DNA of 64,000 nt from Aquila chrysaetos chrysaetos (GCF_900496995.4 NC_044027.1:15834743-15898742), one strand, 5' to 3'; positions 1 through 31,299 are shown, numbered from the stretch's first letter. Numbers and translations: made by a program. Notes: a model not told the origin generated them from the letters alone.

Positions 1-764
1 GTCACTAGCACCATCCCCTTGCAGGTGTTGTTCAAATTTAAGAATTATACTTAGTCCTTACCTGGAATGCCAAGGTTCATGTATGAATTTCTAAATTGCT
101 TTGAGCAACCTTTCAAATATTCATTTATTTCAGGGGAAAAAAAAAAAAAAAACCCAAAAGCAAAACAGTAAGAAAGTGCCAGTCTGGAAAAAAAGACAAA
201 ACGAGAACAACCTTAACCTACTAGGTTAAGCTTACAGTAAAATGGCCCCAAAGTTCCCATTGGTTTGAGAAACGGTCCTCCTGCGTGCACAGTGACTCTT
301 GAGCAGGGTACAGAAGAGAAAAGAATGTCAACAGGGACAGAGCAAGCCGGCCAGCTTCTGACAGCGTCCCCAGCTTTACAAACAAAAGTCTTTTGACATT
401 TTCAGCTATTAATTTGTCTAATCACTGTGTAGTCTCTAGACTACATGAACAATGTTACATAGAAAGCCAATACGCAGATTTGCAGTACTGAATTGTTTGC
501 AGTTAATTTATGGATTATACTGGCATGTCACTGAGTCTGTTTTTCACAGAAGAAAAAAGGCTTTGGCTCCATGCAGAAAAATGAGCTTCTAATGACAAAC
601 CCCATGCAAAAAGGGGCAGTACCACTTACCTGCTCTGTACTATGCAGATCTTGGAAGATGTTTCAACACTGAACTTGTTTCTGCACGTTTCGTCTCAGCA
701 CAGCTCAGTCCCAAAGAGGTCAGCTGGCAGGGAATTTAACACAGAGTAGTGCAAAACAATACAT

Positions 765-770
765 TTTATT
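765..770 (-). terminator. Candidate TSC1 poly(A) signal AATAAA
   Basis: TTTATT on the plus strand reads AATAAA in the TSC1 direction, with a T/G-rich stretch (TGTATTGTTTTG) just after it. It is the first canonical hexamer I found after the stop codon. Distal alternative at 124-129. Confidence 0.4.
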
Positions 771-3353
771 TGTTCACAGTTAAACACAAGCAACTGCCTT
801 GACATTTTAGAACATTCTAATAAGGACAGCAAAACCTCCTTTTGGTTTAAGTTCTCTTTAGCTTACGATTGTACCATTTCCTCGTATTTCATATTTATGG
901 CATTTAATGTGGATTGTTTAACATGCTTACAAAGAGCGAGGCAGGGAACAGATTAACTTGACAAAGACAGCAATTTTAGATTTAACTAAAAGCAGTCAAT
1001 TAAAAAAATCTGTTTCCACTTCACTGATGGGACCCCTTCAAATGAACTGCAAGTTAACTACATACAGCAGATCCATGATTTTTAGACTTACAAAGAAAAT
1101 TGCTAAATTTGTTCCTCCATAATCTTTGTGGTCCATAAACAAACCTAAAGTGGTTTCCATTACTATCCCAGTGTTAAAAACCTTTTTAAAAGAAGAAAAA
1201 AGCCACCTTATCAATGAGCTTGCATTACCGCCAGGGCATTTTTGTAACCGACAACAAAAACCGCCTCTCAGAACAAGTGAAATCATCATATAAGCAAGAT
1301 ACTCTTCCGGGCTCGGCAAAGCAGAAGGATGGGCGAATGAACTCCTCCAACACAACGGCATCCAACGGCTGAGCCAGCCCTTCAAGGGCAATGTGCAAAC
1401 CGTTCACTCCTGGGGCTGGGACCCAGTGGGGCAAGGGGCAGGAAACCTCCAAATCTTACCGAAACATACGCTACCACGTTTGCTACCGCTAAGTCTTAGA
1501 AAGCCTATAGACATGTCGACAAAACCAGTCTGTCACTTACAACCAACTCTCTATTTTCTATTCCATGCAGATTCAAGCTTTGACAAAACCACTGAAGTTC
1601 ACCTTTACTTTCAGAGTTAGGACTGACCAACCAAAAGGACACTGAGAATAATTTAGACAGGCAGAAATGTATTTAGACCCTAGGTGTTATAGAAGAAGCG
1701 GAAGTGGGAGGAAAAGTACTGTCAGGCGCAACTTAGCATATTGCCAGCCACTTTGACAGAGACCTGTTCCTATTCAGGTTAAGAAGGGATTTGAACTACA
1801 AGTGCAAGTGTACTTGGACTTGGATTTATATGTGAGACGATTCTTAAACAGCAGCTGCCACCCACAGAATGTTTAAGAAAAGAGGCCACGTGTGATGCAG
1901 GGTAACTGTGAAGCCTGATATGTCTAAGTATGCCTGGACCCAGACATATCTAATGTTTAAAACAAGCACACTGCCTTCCTAACAGCGGGCTCTGTTCTGT
2001 CACGAAGGAGATTGAGTCTGACCACTGACAAGCCCTGATCCCACAATCCTCCTTCACAGAAGGCTCATCATTGACTTAAAACATGATTAACACAGAAAGG
2101 CTTCAAGACAGAATTCTGATTCTCAGTTTGAGCAGACTTCCTCCCCAGCCTTATCTTCTAAGGAAACGGGATGAGGGCAAAGGGGAGATACCTAGAGCCA
2201 AATTGACATTGCTGAGCTGAAAAATGTGCTGCGGTCTGAGCAGAACAGCACTCAAAGGAAACCATATTCTGTAAGTCAAGGCTGAAAACATATTCCCAGG
2301 GAAGAATGAAGCCAATTTCTTGGACTCAAAACACAGTGGTCTTGCTCAGACAAGGAACAAAGACCAGAACTATGAAGGAAGGTCAGGCAGCACAAGTATC
2401 TCCCTGATTAGAGAAACAAATGCTCTTCTGCAAATCTTCATAAGCTTGCGATTCTACATACATGTTCTGCATGCTCTCCCTACTTGAGTAAAGCTTCCTC
2501 TTCCCTCTTCTCCCACCGCAATTGCCTTCCCATATGAACCAGTCTGAGGTCAGTAAGAGCCTGTCAGGCAAACACTTAAAATACCAAAAAGATCAGAAGC
2601 TAGTGTTTTAACAAGTCTTCAGCATATACGGTCTCTTCGGCATTACAAGCTCCAGTTCCTTATTGTCTGTTCAAATGTAACTTTCCAGGAAATGTTAAGG
2701 ACAATATAAACAATGATCATGAATCAGGGTGAATGAATTGTTTTGCAGAGGTACACTGTTCTTTAAACATTTAGGTATTCAATCAGAGTCCAACTTAATG
2801 AAGACTGGGCTCTGAGGGATGTGGGACAGTGGACAGGCAAAATAGAGACCTTTAGATGAACGGACTAGAAATTCTAGTGCTGATTCTTTCCGGGATGAAA
2901 GCAACTGAAGTCATCCGGACAGGCAGCACAATTAACTGCTCTAAATTGGAAGCTTGCAAGGAAATACAAAGCATTCATAATAGACTCACAAATGTTAATT
3001 TGGCCTCATATTGCACTCAAGTTCATAAACGCAGCCACTCAACTGGGGACAGGGAGAAAGGGAAAAAAAATACTTGCAAATGCTAACAGTTGTCCCTTCA
3101 AATTAGTACACGCTGCTAAGGACTGAATTTGAGAAAGAAGCAAGAGTTAGGCTGGGCGTTTCAATTCCAGACCCAAAAATCCACTTTGCATTTGTTCAGC
3201 AGCCTTCTTCCATTTCTGGACATCAATCCTATTCCGCTGCATGAGCTAGCTGCTCAGACCAAAGAAACATAAAAGCTTTTAGTTAAACTTGCATTCACGC
3301 CTCCTGTTCTATGCCAAGAATATGAAAATAACACTGATTGACTATCTTCCTTT
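765..3353 (-). other. TSC1: TSC1 3' UTR (probable extent)
   Basis: Everything downstream of the stop lacks coding character. The first AATAAA on the minus strand after the stop is at 770-765, followed by a T/G-rich stretch, and is my best poly(A) signal. Another AATAAA lies at 129-124. A UTR of about 2.6 kb is plausible because the human UTR is also long. Short open frames here (such as 1,038-1,452) look like chance. Nothing else is recognised in 1-764. Confidence 0.5.
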
Positions 3354-20964
<17,611 letters not shown>

Positions 20965-21026
20965 GATGCACGTACTGACGTGAATGTGGAGGTTAAAACT
21001 TCAGGAAGTTCCTCATTGGTGCCTCT
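20965..21026 (-). other. TSC1: TSC1 5' UTR part of the start-codon exon
   Basis: Untranslated stretch upstream of the ATG, running to an AG acceptor (CTGGTAG on the minus strand) at about 21,027. The exact acceptor is uncertain because the pyrimidine tract is modest. Confidence 0.4.
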
Positions 21027-24000
21027 CTACCAGACTAGGAGAGAAGAGAGAGCAGATGAATGAACTGTCCTTTTTCCCCTTTCCATCTTAAATCTCTCAT
21101 CACTTCCCTATTTCTTTTCTGCAGTATTGCCCATTTAACACTAAAAGGACTCCTAGAGTTTACACACCTGCAATAAAAGCTGTGAGAGAAAAGTTTCCAA
21201 AGAAGCCAATGAGTCACAAGGAGGGTTTTCTTCATCTTTTTTAAAAAGACATTAATCTGTTTTGCGGAAGACCTCAGCTAGCATATATAGACTGTCAGAG
21301 CATTCTATTACCATATTTTTTTAATTTGCTCTCCAGGTCAGTCAGCTAAGACTAAAGTTTCGAATATAATGCAAATAGCTCCCTGAAATCACTCCATTCT
21401 TGCTTTCTTACAGCAACTCCTCCTCAACCAACCTTTCAAGTCCTCTGCATAGTGGTCTACAGACTGGAGAAAATATGCATTGCAAGATGCTTCTCCACTC
21501 CCGTGGCTAGATTAGAAATTCACTGCCCTTGGCTTCACATTATTGCATACTAATAGATTTGTGCTTTAATACTTGCAATGTGGCCAAGCTGCAGCTGTTA
21601 GGAAACTCAGTTATGGTTACTACAGCTGCTGTTCCTCGGCCACCCTGTGCATACCAAATCACAATCTTAGCAGCACAACACACCTTCTTTTCACGTGTAT
21701 AATTTGTGAATAATATATTAAAAACCCTGCAGTGCAAAAACTGTATAGATTATTAAATGCAACAGTGTGCAGATAACATGACTGGTCAGCTTCACAGTAC
21801 TAAGCAGGAGTAAACCTAAGCCATTTCAGGCTTTTAAGATGGCTTCTTCCCATGTACCAGCAATGGAGGGATTCAGGTATCACATCTATCCATCTGTCAC
21901 AAAATGAATCAAGTTTTTCTTCATCCATAAGAATCCTATGCTGAATCTTTCCCAGTGGCAGAAAGAATCTGGCTTTACATCACATCTAATTTTATTAGCA
22001 AGGGCTTCTTCTTTCCTCCTACTTCCAGCTAGCATACATTTTTCACTTCCTCCATGGAAGACAAGACTGACACATACCAAGTTTACACACAAGACTTTTT
22101 TTTTTTTTACTGCAACTGTGTATACAGCACCTGTTCTGTGGACGAGCTGAGCTTCTGTCTGCAATGCTGTCAGCCACACACCTTTCATGATCACTAATAA
22201 AGAAAAAGCATAAAGAGATTAACAAAAAGCACAATTTAATTCTTCCTTATCAAACCTTTTATATTCAGAACAGCATTAAGTTTTTTATTAAGAATAGCAG
22301 AGCTATGTACCTCCTGCGTGAAGAAAGTCAGCCCTTAGTCTGAAAAACACCAAAAGGTGTTGCATAGTTGCCCTTTCCAGAATTGTCCAAGGGTTAAGCT
22401 GTGCAATTGCCTCAAACTAGAGGGCTTTCACATGACTGTAGTTTTGTACTGTGAACCTTCAAAAAGCTGCTGAAGAGTTTTATTTATGATGGGTTAAGTC
22501 TTACACACAAAGAAGTCTTCTCTCATCCTACTAAATTTTGAACCTAGAATAATTACCGTAACTGTTTAAGTCTTTAGATTCTAGTCAAAACGTTGTTAGA
22601 CATTAGCCAAGAAACATATATCAGTGCTCTATTTTAAATGATAATGCTGTAATTACTTATATACATATTACTTTCTTGAAAACTTATGTTTAACAATGTT
22701 ACTGGACAGCAGGTGTTAACCTGTCTACCAGTAAACTTTGTCATTTGCAACATATCACTCTGTAGTTGCAGAACTGCCCAAGGTCACTTTTATTAGGGCC
22801 ACAAGACATCAGCTTACTTCATCTGGCACTGATTGCAAATTCAAAGGTGATAATATGGCACCACACTCACAACAGGCATTTCATTAGGAACAAACTTTAA
22901 GTGTTCCACTAATCACCGTTCCAGAACACACAAAAAAACCCCACCCTCAGTTTTCAATGATCATAGCTGCATAGCTGAACAGTCCAAATAAAATTTCAGT
23001 TCATCTACAAGCAGCTAGCAGAGTCTGCTCACTGAAGTGTTTCAGATTTAAACATTATTTCTTTTCAAGTCCCATGCTGGCAAGACCTTAAAAACTGCAG
23101 ACTTAAAACTGGCTGGTAGTGTAAGCAAGACTTTCAACTAAAGATAATAAAATAGAAACTTGGGGTAGGAAAGAAGAGTCACTTTTTACTCAAAAACAGA
23201 ATGGATCGCTGTTTTCCAAAAAGATTAGAGGTGGGATTTGTTGTGGTTTGGGGTTCTGGTTTTGTCTACATTGTGCAGACTTCCAAGCTTCAACTTCTTC
23301 CTCAAAGAGCTTGCTGTTTAGAAGGCAAGCAATGTTCAAAGAGTGACACCATCCTTTCAAAAAGTTTAAAGCCATTCATCCATGCAACCTAAGGAGTCAA
23401 CCTTCCACTTTGTTACTCATTTTCAGGAGTCAACTGCTTTTTTTAGTTTCTCATAACCACTGTGATATTTAATTTACTAAATTACAGTTATACTGAGATA
23501 TCCAGAATGCATGCAGAACTATATATGGTGAAATAGTTTACTACAAGTAATCTATTCCTTTATTTCTGAGAACACTGTCTTTGAGACCATAAAGGGCTTG
23601 CTAACATAGGTGCCTCAATTTCTATCAGGATACAGTCTCAGCTATGGTTAAGCAATATATATTCACCAGCTTCCTAAGCAACAAGAATTAGTTGTTTAAA
23701 GTCTTGTTAACAAAAGAGATGCATAACCACACCCCCAAACCAGCTGCAAGCAAAACCTGTTTGGAGAATTAAAGCAGCATAAACGCTAGTCTCTGCTTTT
23801 TTACCCCATAAAGACCTTGTCAACTCTCTTTGATTCCCACCCCCCCACCAGAGTGAAAAGAATGCTTTTATTTCTTATTTTCCTCTAGTATTACTATTAT
23901 ACTTGGACCAGATCTTCATCACACCAGTGAAAACCTCAACAGCAGTTTCAATAATTCTGCTATTGCCAAAAGAAAAACTATAGCATGGTGAAATCAAGAA

Positions 24001-27000
24001 ACATGCCTTTGCAGACACTCTAGATGGGTTCTGGAAGTCAGGTTCACCAATACACTTGCAGACAGATGGGAAAAACACCAGTTTCAATGTTCAAGAGGTA
24101 AGAGGATTTCAAACTTTATGCTATTGGCCTGATGGCATGCACAAACACTACAATCAGATAAAAGCAAGGTTGATAATGCAAGCTTAGTTGCTGATAACTA
24201 TACACATAGGTAACTAATAATTTCCCAAGCTCCCTAAACTAAAACAGATGGCTCAAGTGACCTTGTGCCAATAAATCCAGCGTAGTTTAAATAAACTTGT
24301 CAGTCAGTCGATTGTGCACTGAAGTATTTTACGTGAAGTGGAGCAATCTCCACTCCAAAAGCCCGTATTCAAAATATTAATAAAAGTATTTCAAACCACA
24401 TCTAAAAATGGGACAATGTTACACATAGGTACTTCACTAGGTGGAAAGTTCATCTACTGAAGATATATAAACACCAGTATAATATTGTCACCCTGCTATA
24501 CACAAACAGCCACATTTTAAAAAAAGCATATGACAGCTTTCTCAATGCAGGATCTCTTGTGAAGTCATTTGTGAGGAACAGATTTGAAATCCTAAGTAAG
24601 ACTGAGATCCTCTAATCATATTGGGTCCATGATGCCCAACACAAATAACAAACCAGGAAATTCCAGCAATAGTCTTAAATCGCGTCACACTTTAAGCAAA
24701 CACAGCTGAATAACTAGTTTACAGGCAACGGGCTCTTAGCTTCAATCAGAAAACACTGCATTCTGGTAGATGGAGTACAGTTCCCAGGGCCCATGGTGTC
24801 AGCGTGATTTATTACCAGTCGCACCAGTAATTTGTGATGCGATTTTCAAATCTTGCAGATAAGGAACTCGGGACAGGCCAGGTCAAGGCACTTCCATTAC
24901 CTTGCAAAACAGCAAGATCATCCACTGAAGGCCACAGCATTTTGTACCTGGGATTAATACATCATCTGTGGCGAACAAGATTTCCCTTAAACCTTTACAG
25001 TATCACATCATGACCACGTCTTTCTTCTCAAATACACAGTATAGAAGATGAGACTCTTAAATGCTTCCATTCCTAGCTACTGCAATCATTCCCCTATTAG
25101 AAGAACTTCCACATCCCTGCAGCCATACTTGGAACTGACAGGATTAAAATAAAGTCAGTAACTTTTCCATATGGTTTGAGCCACTGATTCTTCACTAACT
25201 TTTAAAATCAGTTTTATATAAAAGATCCAAGGCACTAGATAGTAAAGAGTAAAAAAATCTGTTTAAATACCTTTTAAAATGCAACATTTTAATTTCACTG
25301 GAAGATATAACACCAATAGCAAACTTCTTATATTCAAGAGCTTTCATAAAGACAAATTTTAGTAAAAAGTATTCATTTTAAGTACCAATACAACTTTGGA
25401 GCCAGCTTACAGGAGAAAAAGGAGAAGCCAACAAGCCAAGAACCAGTTTGTTTTAAAAATTTTTTTCAGTAGCTAATTTAACCACAACACAATACAGTTA
25501 AGCTACAAACTCAGGACAAAGGAAAAGACTGTAAAAATATTCATTGGAAAAGGCTAAATAAAAAAAAGATATAGCAGAGTATTTCAAAAGATTATGACTT
25601 CTGTAAGTATTTCTGTCAAGAGAAGATGTTCTTCTGTTCAGTGTATTTTTATCTCAAGCCAAATGAAAAAGCAGCTGGTAGTGCCAGTTATGCTTCTCTG
25701 AGGGGTGGGGAGAAGGGGGACACACTCAACATAAATGCACACTCCTCCCAGAATGTCCTTAGCATTTGCTGTAACAACGCAGAAATTCAGACACCAGAAG
25801 CACTTATTCGGGGGGGGGGGAGGGGGGTCAACATCAGCACTTCATCCCTCTCCATTAATCATAAGTTAAATTTGGGGCATGCCAGTAAATAGTTATTCCC
25901 TGGCCACCCCCCTCTCAAGAGAAAAGGGGGATTTCAACATCATAGGACCACTGCTGACAGCAATGAAGTGAAGCAAGACCTCAATACTTACACTTCTCCA
26001 TCTGATTTCTACTGCAGATAAAGTAAGGTCCTCAGGTACCGCTTTGGCAGAGGCCATGAATGAGGACAGAAGTATTTTACAGCAATCATTGTTTTCAAAG
26101 AAAAATTCAGGCTGGCAACAAAGCAGCTCGTCTCACTCAAATCTTTGAAGTGTTTGCCATGAAAGAATAAGCCTCACTCACTCCTATCCAATATACAAAA
26201 ATCCAAGCCTGTTTTATGTTTCCTAACAATTCTCAATTTTGTATTTTCTTCACAGGTAAACTAAACACTGTCATTATACAAGTGACATAAGCAATGAATG
26301 AAAAGTGACAGTAGGGAGAAAAACCACTAGTGGCAATAGGAGAGTAAGCAGCTGATCATTCATTCCCTTTTTCACCACCCAGAAATAATAACTCTAAACA
26401 CTTTAAACCTCAGTTCAAACTGAATTGGCAGTACAATTAATTTATTTATTCATTTTTAAAGCATGAAGGTGTCTGGCTTCTTCTAGTAGTCCATATTTTT
26501 CTGGTTATTTTAAGATCTGATACAAGACCCCATTCCTAAACTCAATAATTATTTATAGTTATAACTCGGTATTATATACATTCTCCTATACTTTGTTACA
26601 GGTGCTTAACTGATGCAGGAACAGGAAGATCACAAAACCCCAAGAACCCCAAACAAAGAGATAGAATAATATTCAGCAATTTTTAAGATTCTTTTGAAAC
26701 TATGCTGTGCTAATACACTGTGCTAATTGCTATGCATCAAATTTGTCAGAGGGAAAATTGTTTAAGAGCAATAGATGTCGAAAAAAAAGCCCAAACATGG
26801 TAGAGCTGACACTTAACCCCTTGGCAGAAGCCATGCTAACAAGCCAGTTACTATCCTGAAAGGGAATAATTTCAATTCCTTATACACAACTGCATATATT
26901 AATAGAAAATAAATAAGACCAAGCACTGTTTTTCTATGTCAATTCAATTAACAGTACACAAGGAAAATAAGTTCAACTAAGGAACCTTTTTAGAACCATG

Positions 27001-29318
27001 AACACGTAAACAGAGAGCTCTAGACTTTGCAGTATCACAAGGAGCAAAACTCCTAAATCTCTGCAGCAGGTTTTTTTTGCCACCAAGAGAAACCTTTAAG
27101 CATATTCAAAGAGTTAGGCTGCAATTCAGTAAATCTTGAAACCACTGCAAACTACCTAGAGTACTCAGCTGAGGCATTTTAACTACTCCAAGAATTAACG
27201 TAGGCATTACACAGAACAATACCAAATGATGTGTAACTTTTTAATTAAAACCAAAAAATAATAATACCCAGGAAAGTGATAGCAGTTCACCACTGCAAGA
27301 AGTTTGCTCTGTATCTTAACGTGCTACCCAAAGAAATGCTTACGCTAAAAAGGAAGTATTATTACTTGTCCTCATTATGTTTATTAAACTACATGAAAAT
27401 ATAGCAGCTACATAGCAGACCAAGATCCTAAGCTATAATATTCTTTCAAAAAATATTCACCAGTCTGCAACATGCCAGAAAATCTAGTACCCTTCCTCTG
27501 CCTCCACCATTAAAAAGTGCTCTGATTATTTGATTTCCTTATTACAGAAGGTATCTTTTCCAAAGATATATATATATGTATGTTTGTGCATGCACGTGCA
27601 CAGGCGTGTATGTTATAAGCTATTCCGTTCTTAGAGACTGACTTTGGTAACGACATCACCAGCTCATATAAGGTGTTTGGCAGCTTCAAGAATTTCAGGG
27701 ATCGGTACAAGTCAACATCCCAGCAGTCTAAATAGGGCCAGCATTCATTTTAAGCTACAAATACTTACTAAAGTCAAATGTTTGTTTAAACACCAAAACA
27801 TCTGCAGTTAGACTGCATTTCTCACTCGTGAACCCTTGATAATGCTACTTTTTATTAGTCACCATAAAAGTAAATTCTCAAGTAACAAAGAGTTAAGGAG
27901 CCAGGATTAAACACAGCCAAAGATAAAATCATTTTAATTAAAGCTTATCTCATGACACATTAGATAGTCTGACTATATTTTCACCTGAGTAAGTCTGTGC
28001 AACTCCCCATAAAGACAATTTAGTCTTGGGTTGACTAGGCTGTTAAAAAACTAAAAAACTCAAAACGAACTAACAAAAACAAACCAAAAGAGGGTTTTGC
28101 TGAATAAAAGATTTTAAGCTCATGACTTTAAGCTTAAACGTGGCATAGCCGTTTCTGATAAGCAGTGTACCTGATTGCTGCTTAGCAAAGTCAAGTCAAC
28201 TGCAGACAGAAGTATGTATTCCCAATGCTTGCACCAATTATTAAAACTTCCTGAATTTTCAAAGATTCAGTTTCTAGTTGTTCATACATGTAAACTGAAG
28301 AGCAATTTTTCCACCTAATGGCATCACTTCAGTAGCGCGTCGATTATGACGGATTTCTAACAACTTGCCACCGAAGTTAATGTCGGGAAACTTCAGGATC
28401 AGACCAAAGAATGAAAACCTTCTGTATTAGCATCCACTGGAAGGTTCTCTGGAAACAGCAGTTCCGGAAACAGTTCTGCACACAAAACCTGATCCCGGTT
28501 TCTGTGTCATTCCTACGGGTTTTGAATCATATACTCCTTTAAGGCATATTCTTTCTTTCACTCATTGCCTTGTAAAAGACTCATTACAAAAAACAACACA
28601 ACAAACAATAAGAAGAGAAGCACTGACTAAACTGATAAAACAATGATAGACGCTGCATTCATAGCAAACAAAGGGTGAAAACTTCAGAACTGCAGCCTTC
28701 CAAGTTCTTTGTGATAACAGGAAGCAAAATGTTTTCTTGTAGAAGTAAACAACATCCTGACTCCACTTACCTACCCACGAGCAAGGAAATAAGAAAAGCC
28801 TTCCTCACCAAGGGGACAGACTTTTAACAACTGCTTTAACGCCTCAACCCGGACGAGGGAACCTCCTCAGCAAGTAACTGAGGCAGGACAAGTCTGGAAA
28901 TCGCTACTCAGCGTTTGAAACGGAGGTGCTAAACCTTTTTCGATAAACCGCGCAAAATTCAAGGGGCGCGCTGGCTGGTTGGGGGGGAGGCTTGGGGGAG
29001 TAGGGGGGACATCGCCCCCCAGTCCACCCCCCTCCCCCCCGGGCAGCCCCTCCACCGCAGGGGTGGGGAGCGACCAAGAGCAAGTTGGGGGGGGAAGGAA
29101 GGGAAGGGGACGGAGGGGGGAACACCGCCCCCCGCCAGGCTTTACCCTCGCCTTCCCCATCCCCCCGGCCCCTTCTCTTTCTCCCGCTGCCTCCTCCCCG
29201 AGCCTTTTCTCCCTGCCTCCCCCCTCGTCTCTTTTCTCTGCCTCCTTCTCTCCGTCTCCCCCGTCTGCCTCCGCTCTCGCCCCGCTGGGGGAGGAAGGAG
29301 GAGGCCCAGCGCACTCAC
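21027..29318 (-). other. TSC1 first intron(s), no gene recognised
   Basis: About 8.3 kb of A/T-rich sequence between the start-codon exon and the CpG-island exon. No open frame with family resemblance was seen on either strand. Extra non-coding 5' exons may be hidden here. It contains a G-run at 25,810-25,827 and a TA/TG-rich stretch near 27,566-27,612. Confidence 0.6.
25810..25827. repeat. G-homopolymer tract
   Basis: Eleven G, one A, then six G on the plus strand inside TSC1 intron 1. It could support a G-quadruplex, but may equally be an unstable or miscounted homopolymer. Confidence 0.85.
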
Positions 29319-29400
29319 CTCTCCTTCTCCTCCCCTCAGCTGTTTACCACTCAGGGCTCCTCTAACCCACAGGGCGCCGCCATCTTGGCCCTGCCTCCCC
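29319..29400 (-). other. TSC1: TSC1 non-coding exon 1 (5' end approximate)
   Basis: On the minus strand a near-consensus donor, GAGAG|GTGAGT, ends the exon at 29,319. Upstream is the YY1-type AAGATGGCGGC motif, which in TATA-less promoters usually sits just downstream of the start site. I therefore place the start near 29,390-29,420. If the start is upstream of 29,383, the leader carries a 10-codon open frame (MAAPCGLEEP, 29,383-29,351). Confidence 0.6.
29376..29388 (-). promoter_or_regulatory. YY1-type motif in TSC1 exon 1
   Basis: GCCGCCATCTTGG on plus, that is CCAAGATGGCGGC in the TSC1 direction. This is the orientation YY1 prefers near TATA-less start sites. Confidence 0.65.
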
Positions 29401-29699
29401 CTCCCCCTCCCATTCACAGGCCCCTTCTCCCCTCGAATCCCTCCGCCGCACAAAACTAGTCCCACCTCCCCTCCTCACTTCCCCCCCTCGCCCGACGCCG
29501 CGCCGGTCCCTCACCGCCCCGCTCCTCTCTTCCCCCTCAAGGGCCTTTCTGCCCTTGGGAGGCGAAGTCGGGGTAGGGTGACGGCCGTCGCGCCCACCCG
29601 TTCTCCCGCGGCGGAGGTATCTTCGGCGCGGGAGCGATGCGGCCCTGAGGAGGTCGCGTGATTCTGGGGGCGGTGCCGCGAGGAGCCCCGGGCGGCGGG

Positions 29700-29720
29700 T
29701 ACGTCACGCGGGGCGGGGCG
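29700..29720. promoter_or_regulatory. CRE-like site and GC boxes
   Basis: TACGTCAC at 29,700-29,707 is followed at once by overlapping GGGGCGGGGC Sp1/KLF-type boxes. Confidence 0.55.
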
Positions 29721-29737
29721 GGAGCGGGCGGCGGCCG

Positions 29738-29745
29738 GTAAACAA
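29738..29745 (+). promoter_or_regulatory. FOXO-type element GTAAACAA
   Basis: Exact FOXO core (GTAAACAA) inside otherwise G/C-only sequence, about 340 bp upstream of the inferred TSC1 start. Confidence 0.45.
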
Positions 29746-31299
29746 GGCCCGGCCTGAGGGGACGGTGGCGGCCAGCCCGGGGGACAGCGGCCCGGCTTTC
29801 GGGCTTGGCCTGCCCAGCGGCAAGGGCCCTCCGTGTTCCCTGTTTGCCCTCCGCCCGCGGCGCCCCGGGGGTGTGGGTCGGGACCCCGGGTGCCCGCGGG
29901 CCTCGGCTGGGCTCGGGACAGGCCGGTTGAGGGTGCCGTGCGGCGGCAGCCGTGAACCTGGTGCCAGATTCCGGCCTGAAAAGGTTTTTTAAGTGCCCGA
30001 ATGTGCCGAAAGGGAATAAAAAGGTCTCAAAAGTGCTTCTCGTGTGTGTGGAGTGACGTTAACGGGACAGTGGTGTGGTCCCTACCGCAGAAGTCCTGGA
30101 AGGAAACTCCAGGGCAGGCACCCAAAACTGGATTGCTTTCTGCTTGATGAATATGCAAAGGTCATTTTTTTCTTCCCATTTTGGACCCCGTAACACTTCA
30201 TGCAAACCGTGGACAAGGATTATTTTCTTTTTTTGCTGAAATGCAGCAACTATACGACATAAAACATTCATCCTTCCTTCTAGATAAGGTTTATTTTTCC
30301 TTGTGGAGACTCTAGAGTTCAGGAAAGAAGAATGGAAATTACCTCAGGACAGGTTCTCCAGCCTTCAGTTTTGTATGCCACACCAACAGGTTTTCAACTC
30401 TTTCAATCCCCAGACCGGCGGGGTCTCATTCTCTAAGAAGGGGCAGTTCAGTGGGGATGCACCGAGGGTGCTTGGCAAGCTGCTGATCTAACTTCAATCA
30501 ATGTGAATTGTCCTCAGATGCTAGTAGGAATCGCAGACGCTAAGTTTGCAAGGTAGAAACTAGGTGTAAGAAAATAAAAACAGATTAGAACCCGATCTGA
30601 GAAGTATCGGTTGATTTTTAACTTCTGAGGCATTAGTTGTGTTTGACAGCTCTCATCCCTGCAGGGCTGTGATAGTTACTTCATGCTGCACCTGCAATAG
30701 GTCATCCTGCTTCTGGAAGAGATAGAGTTGCTTGGAGCCAGCATGTTTTTAATCTAGTCCTGCCTTGTGCCTGGCAATTAATATTTATTACAGTCTGGAC
30801 TGAGTGATGGTATTTTTTCCTGCTGTGCAGAAGACATGTTTATTTAATCTGCCACAGAAAAGAGTGGAAATTAGGATGAGCTTCAGAAAAGAGCTGGAAG
30901 CAATTAGTCGTGTTATTTTACTGTGTAATTGCCGTAACATTCAAGCTGGCAAAGAAAACATGGATGCTACAGGAGGGGTTTGCTGCTAGATTTGAAAGGG
31001 AAGACAACTGCATTAGAATGGACATGATGTGCTATAATTAACCTGTTTATTATTACTGAGTTATACATTTAATTATTTACTTAGGATGCACTGGAGCATA
31101 CGCTGTAGTAAGAACTCATGGCAATGCACAAAACAAAACTGTCCTCGGGTGCAAGCAGAATTCGCTGTACATCCACCATAGCCCGTGTGGGTCAGGGCCA
31201 GCAAAAGCCTATGTGAGCCCAGATAAGCCCTTTGCAGCTCTCTGTTCTCTGCTGGCCCTGAAACAAGAAGAGAGAACAGGGAAAATTATATCAACAGGA

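Larger units (their letters stand above)
28965..29960. promoter_or_regulatory. CpG island: TSC1 promoter, divergent toward GFI1B
   Basis: Abrupt change from A/T-rich intron to CG-dense sequence with many CpG dinucleotides. The TSC1-proximal half (about 28,975-29,340) is strongly strand-asymmetric, C/T-rich on plus. The distal half has GC boxes and a CRE-like site. No TATA box was seen, as usual for housekeeping promoters. It lies exactly upstream of TSC1 exon 1 and faces GFI1B. Confidence 0.88.

Noticed and set aside
28867..29465. Several overlapping open frames of 97-136 codons on both strands
   Set aside because: Low-complexity Pro/Ser/Arg/Gly frames caused by the lack of stops in CpG-island sequence; no family resemblance.
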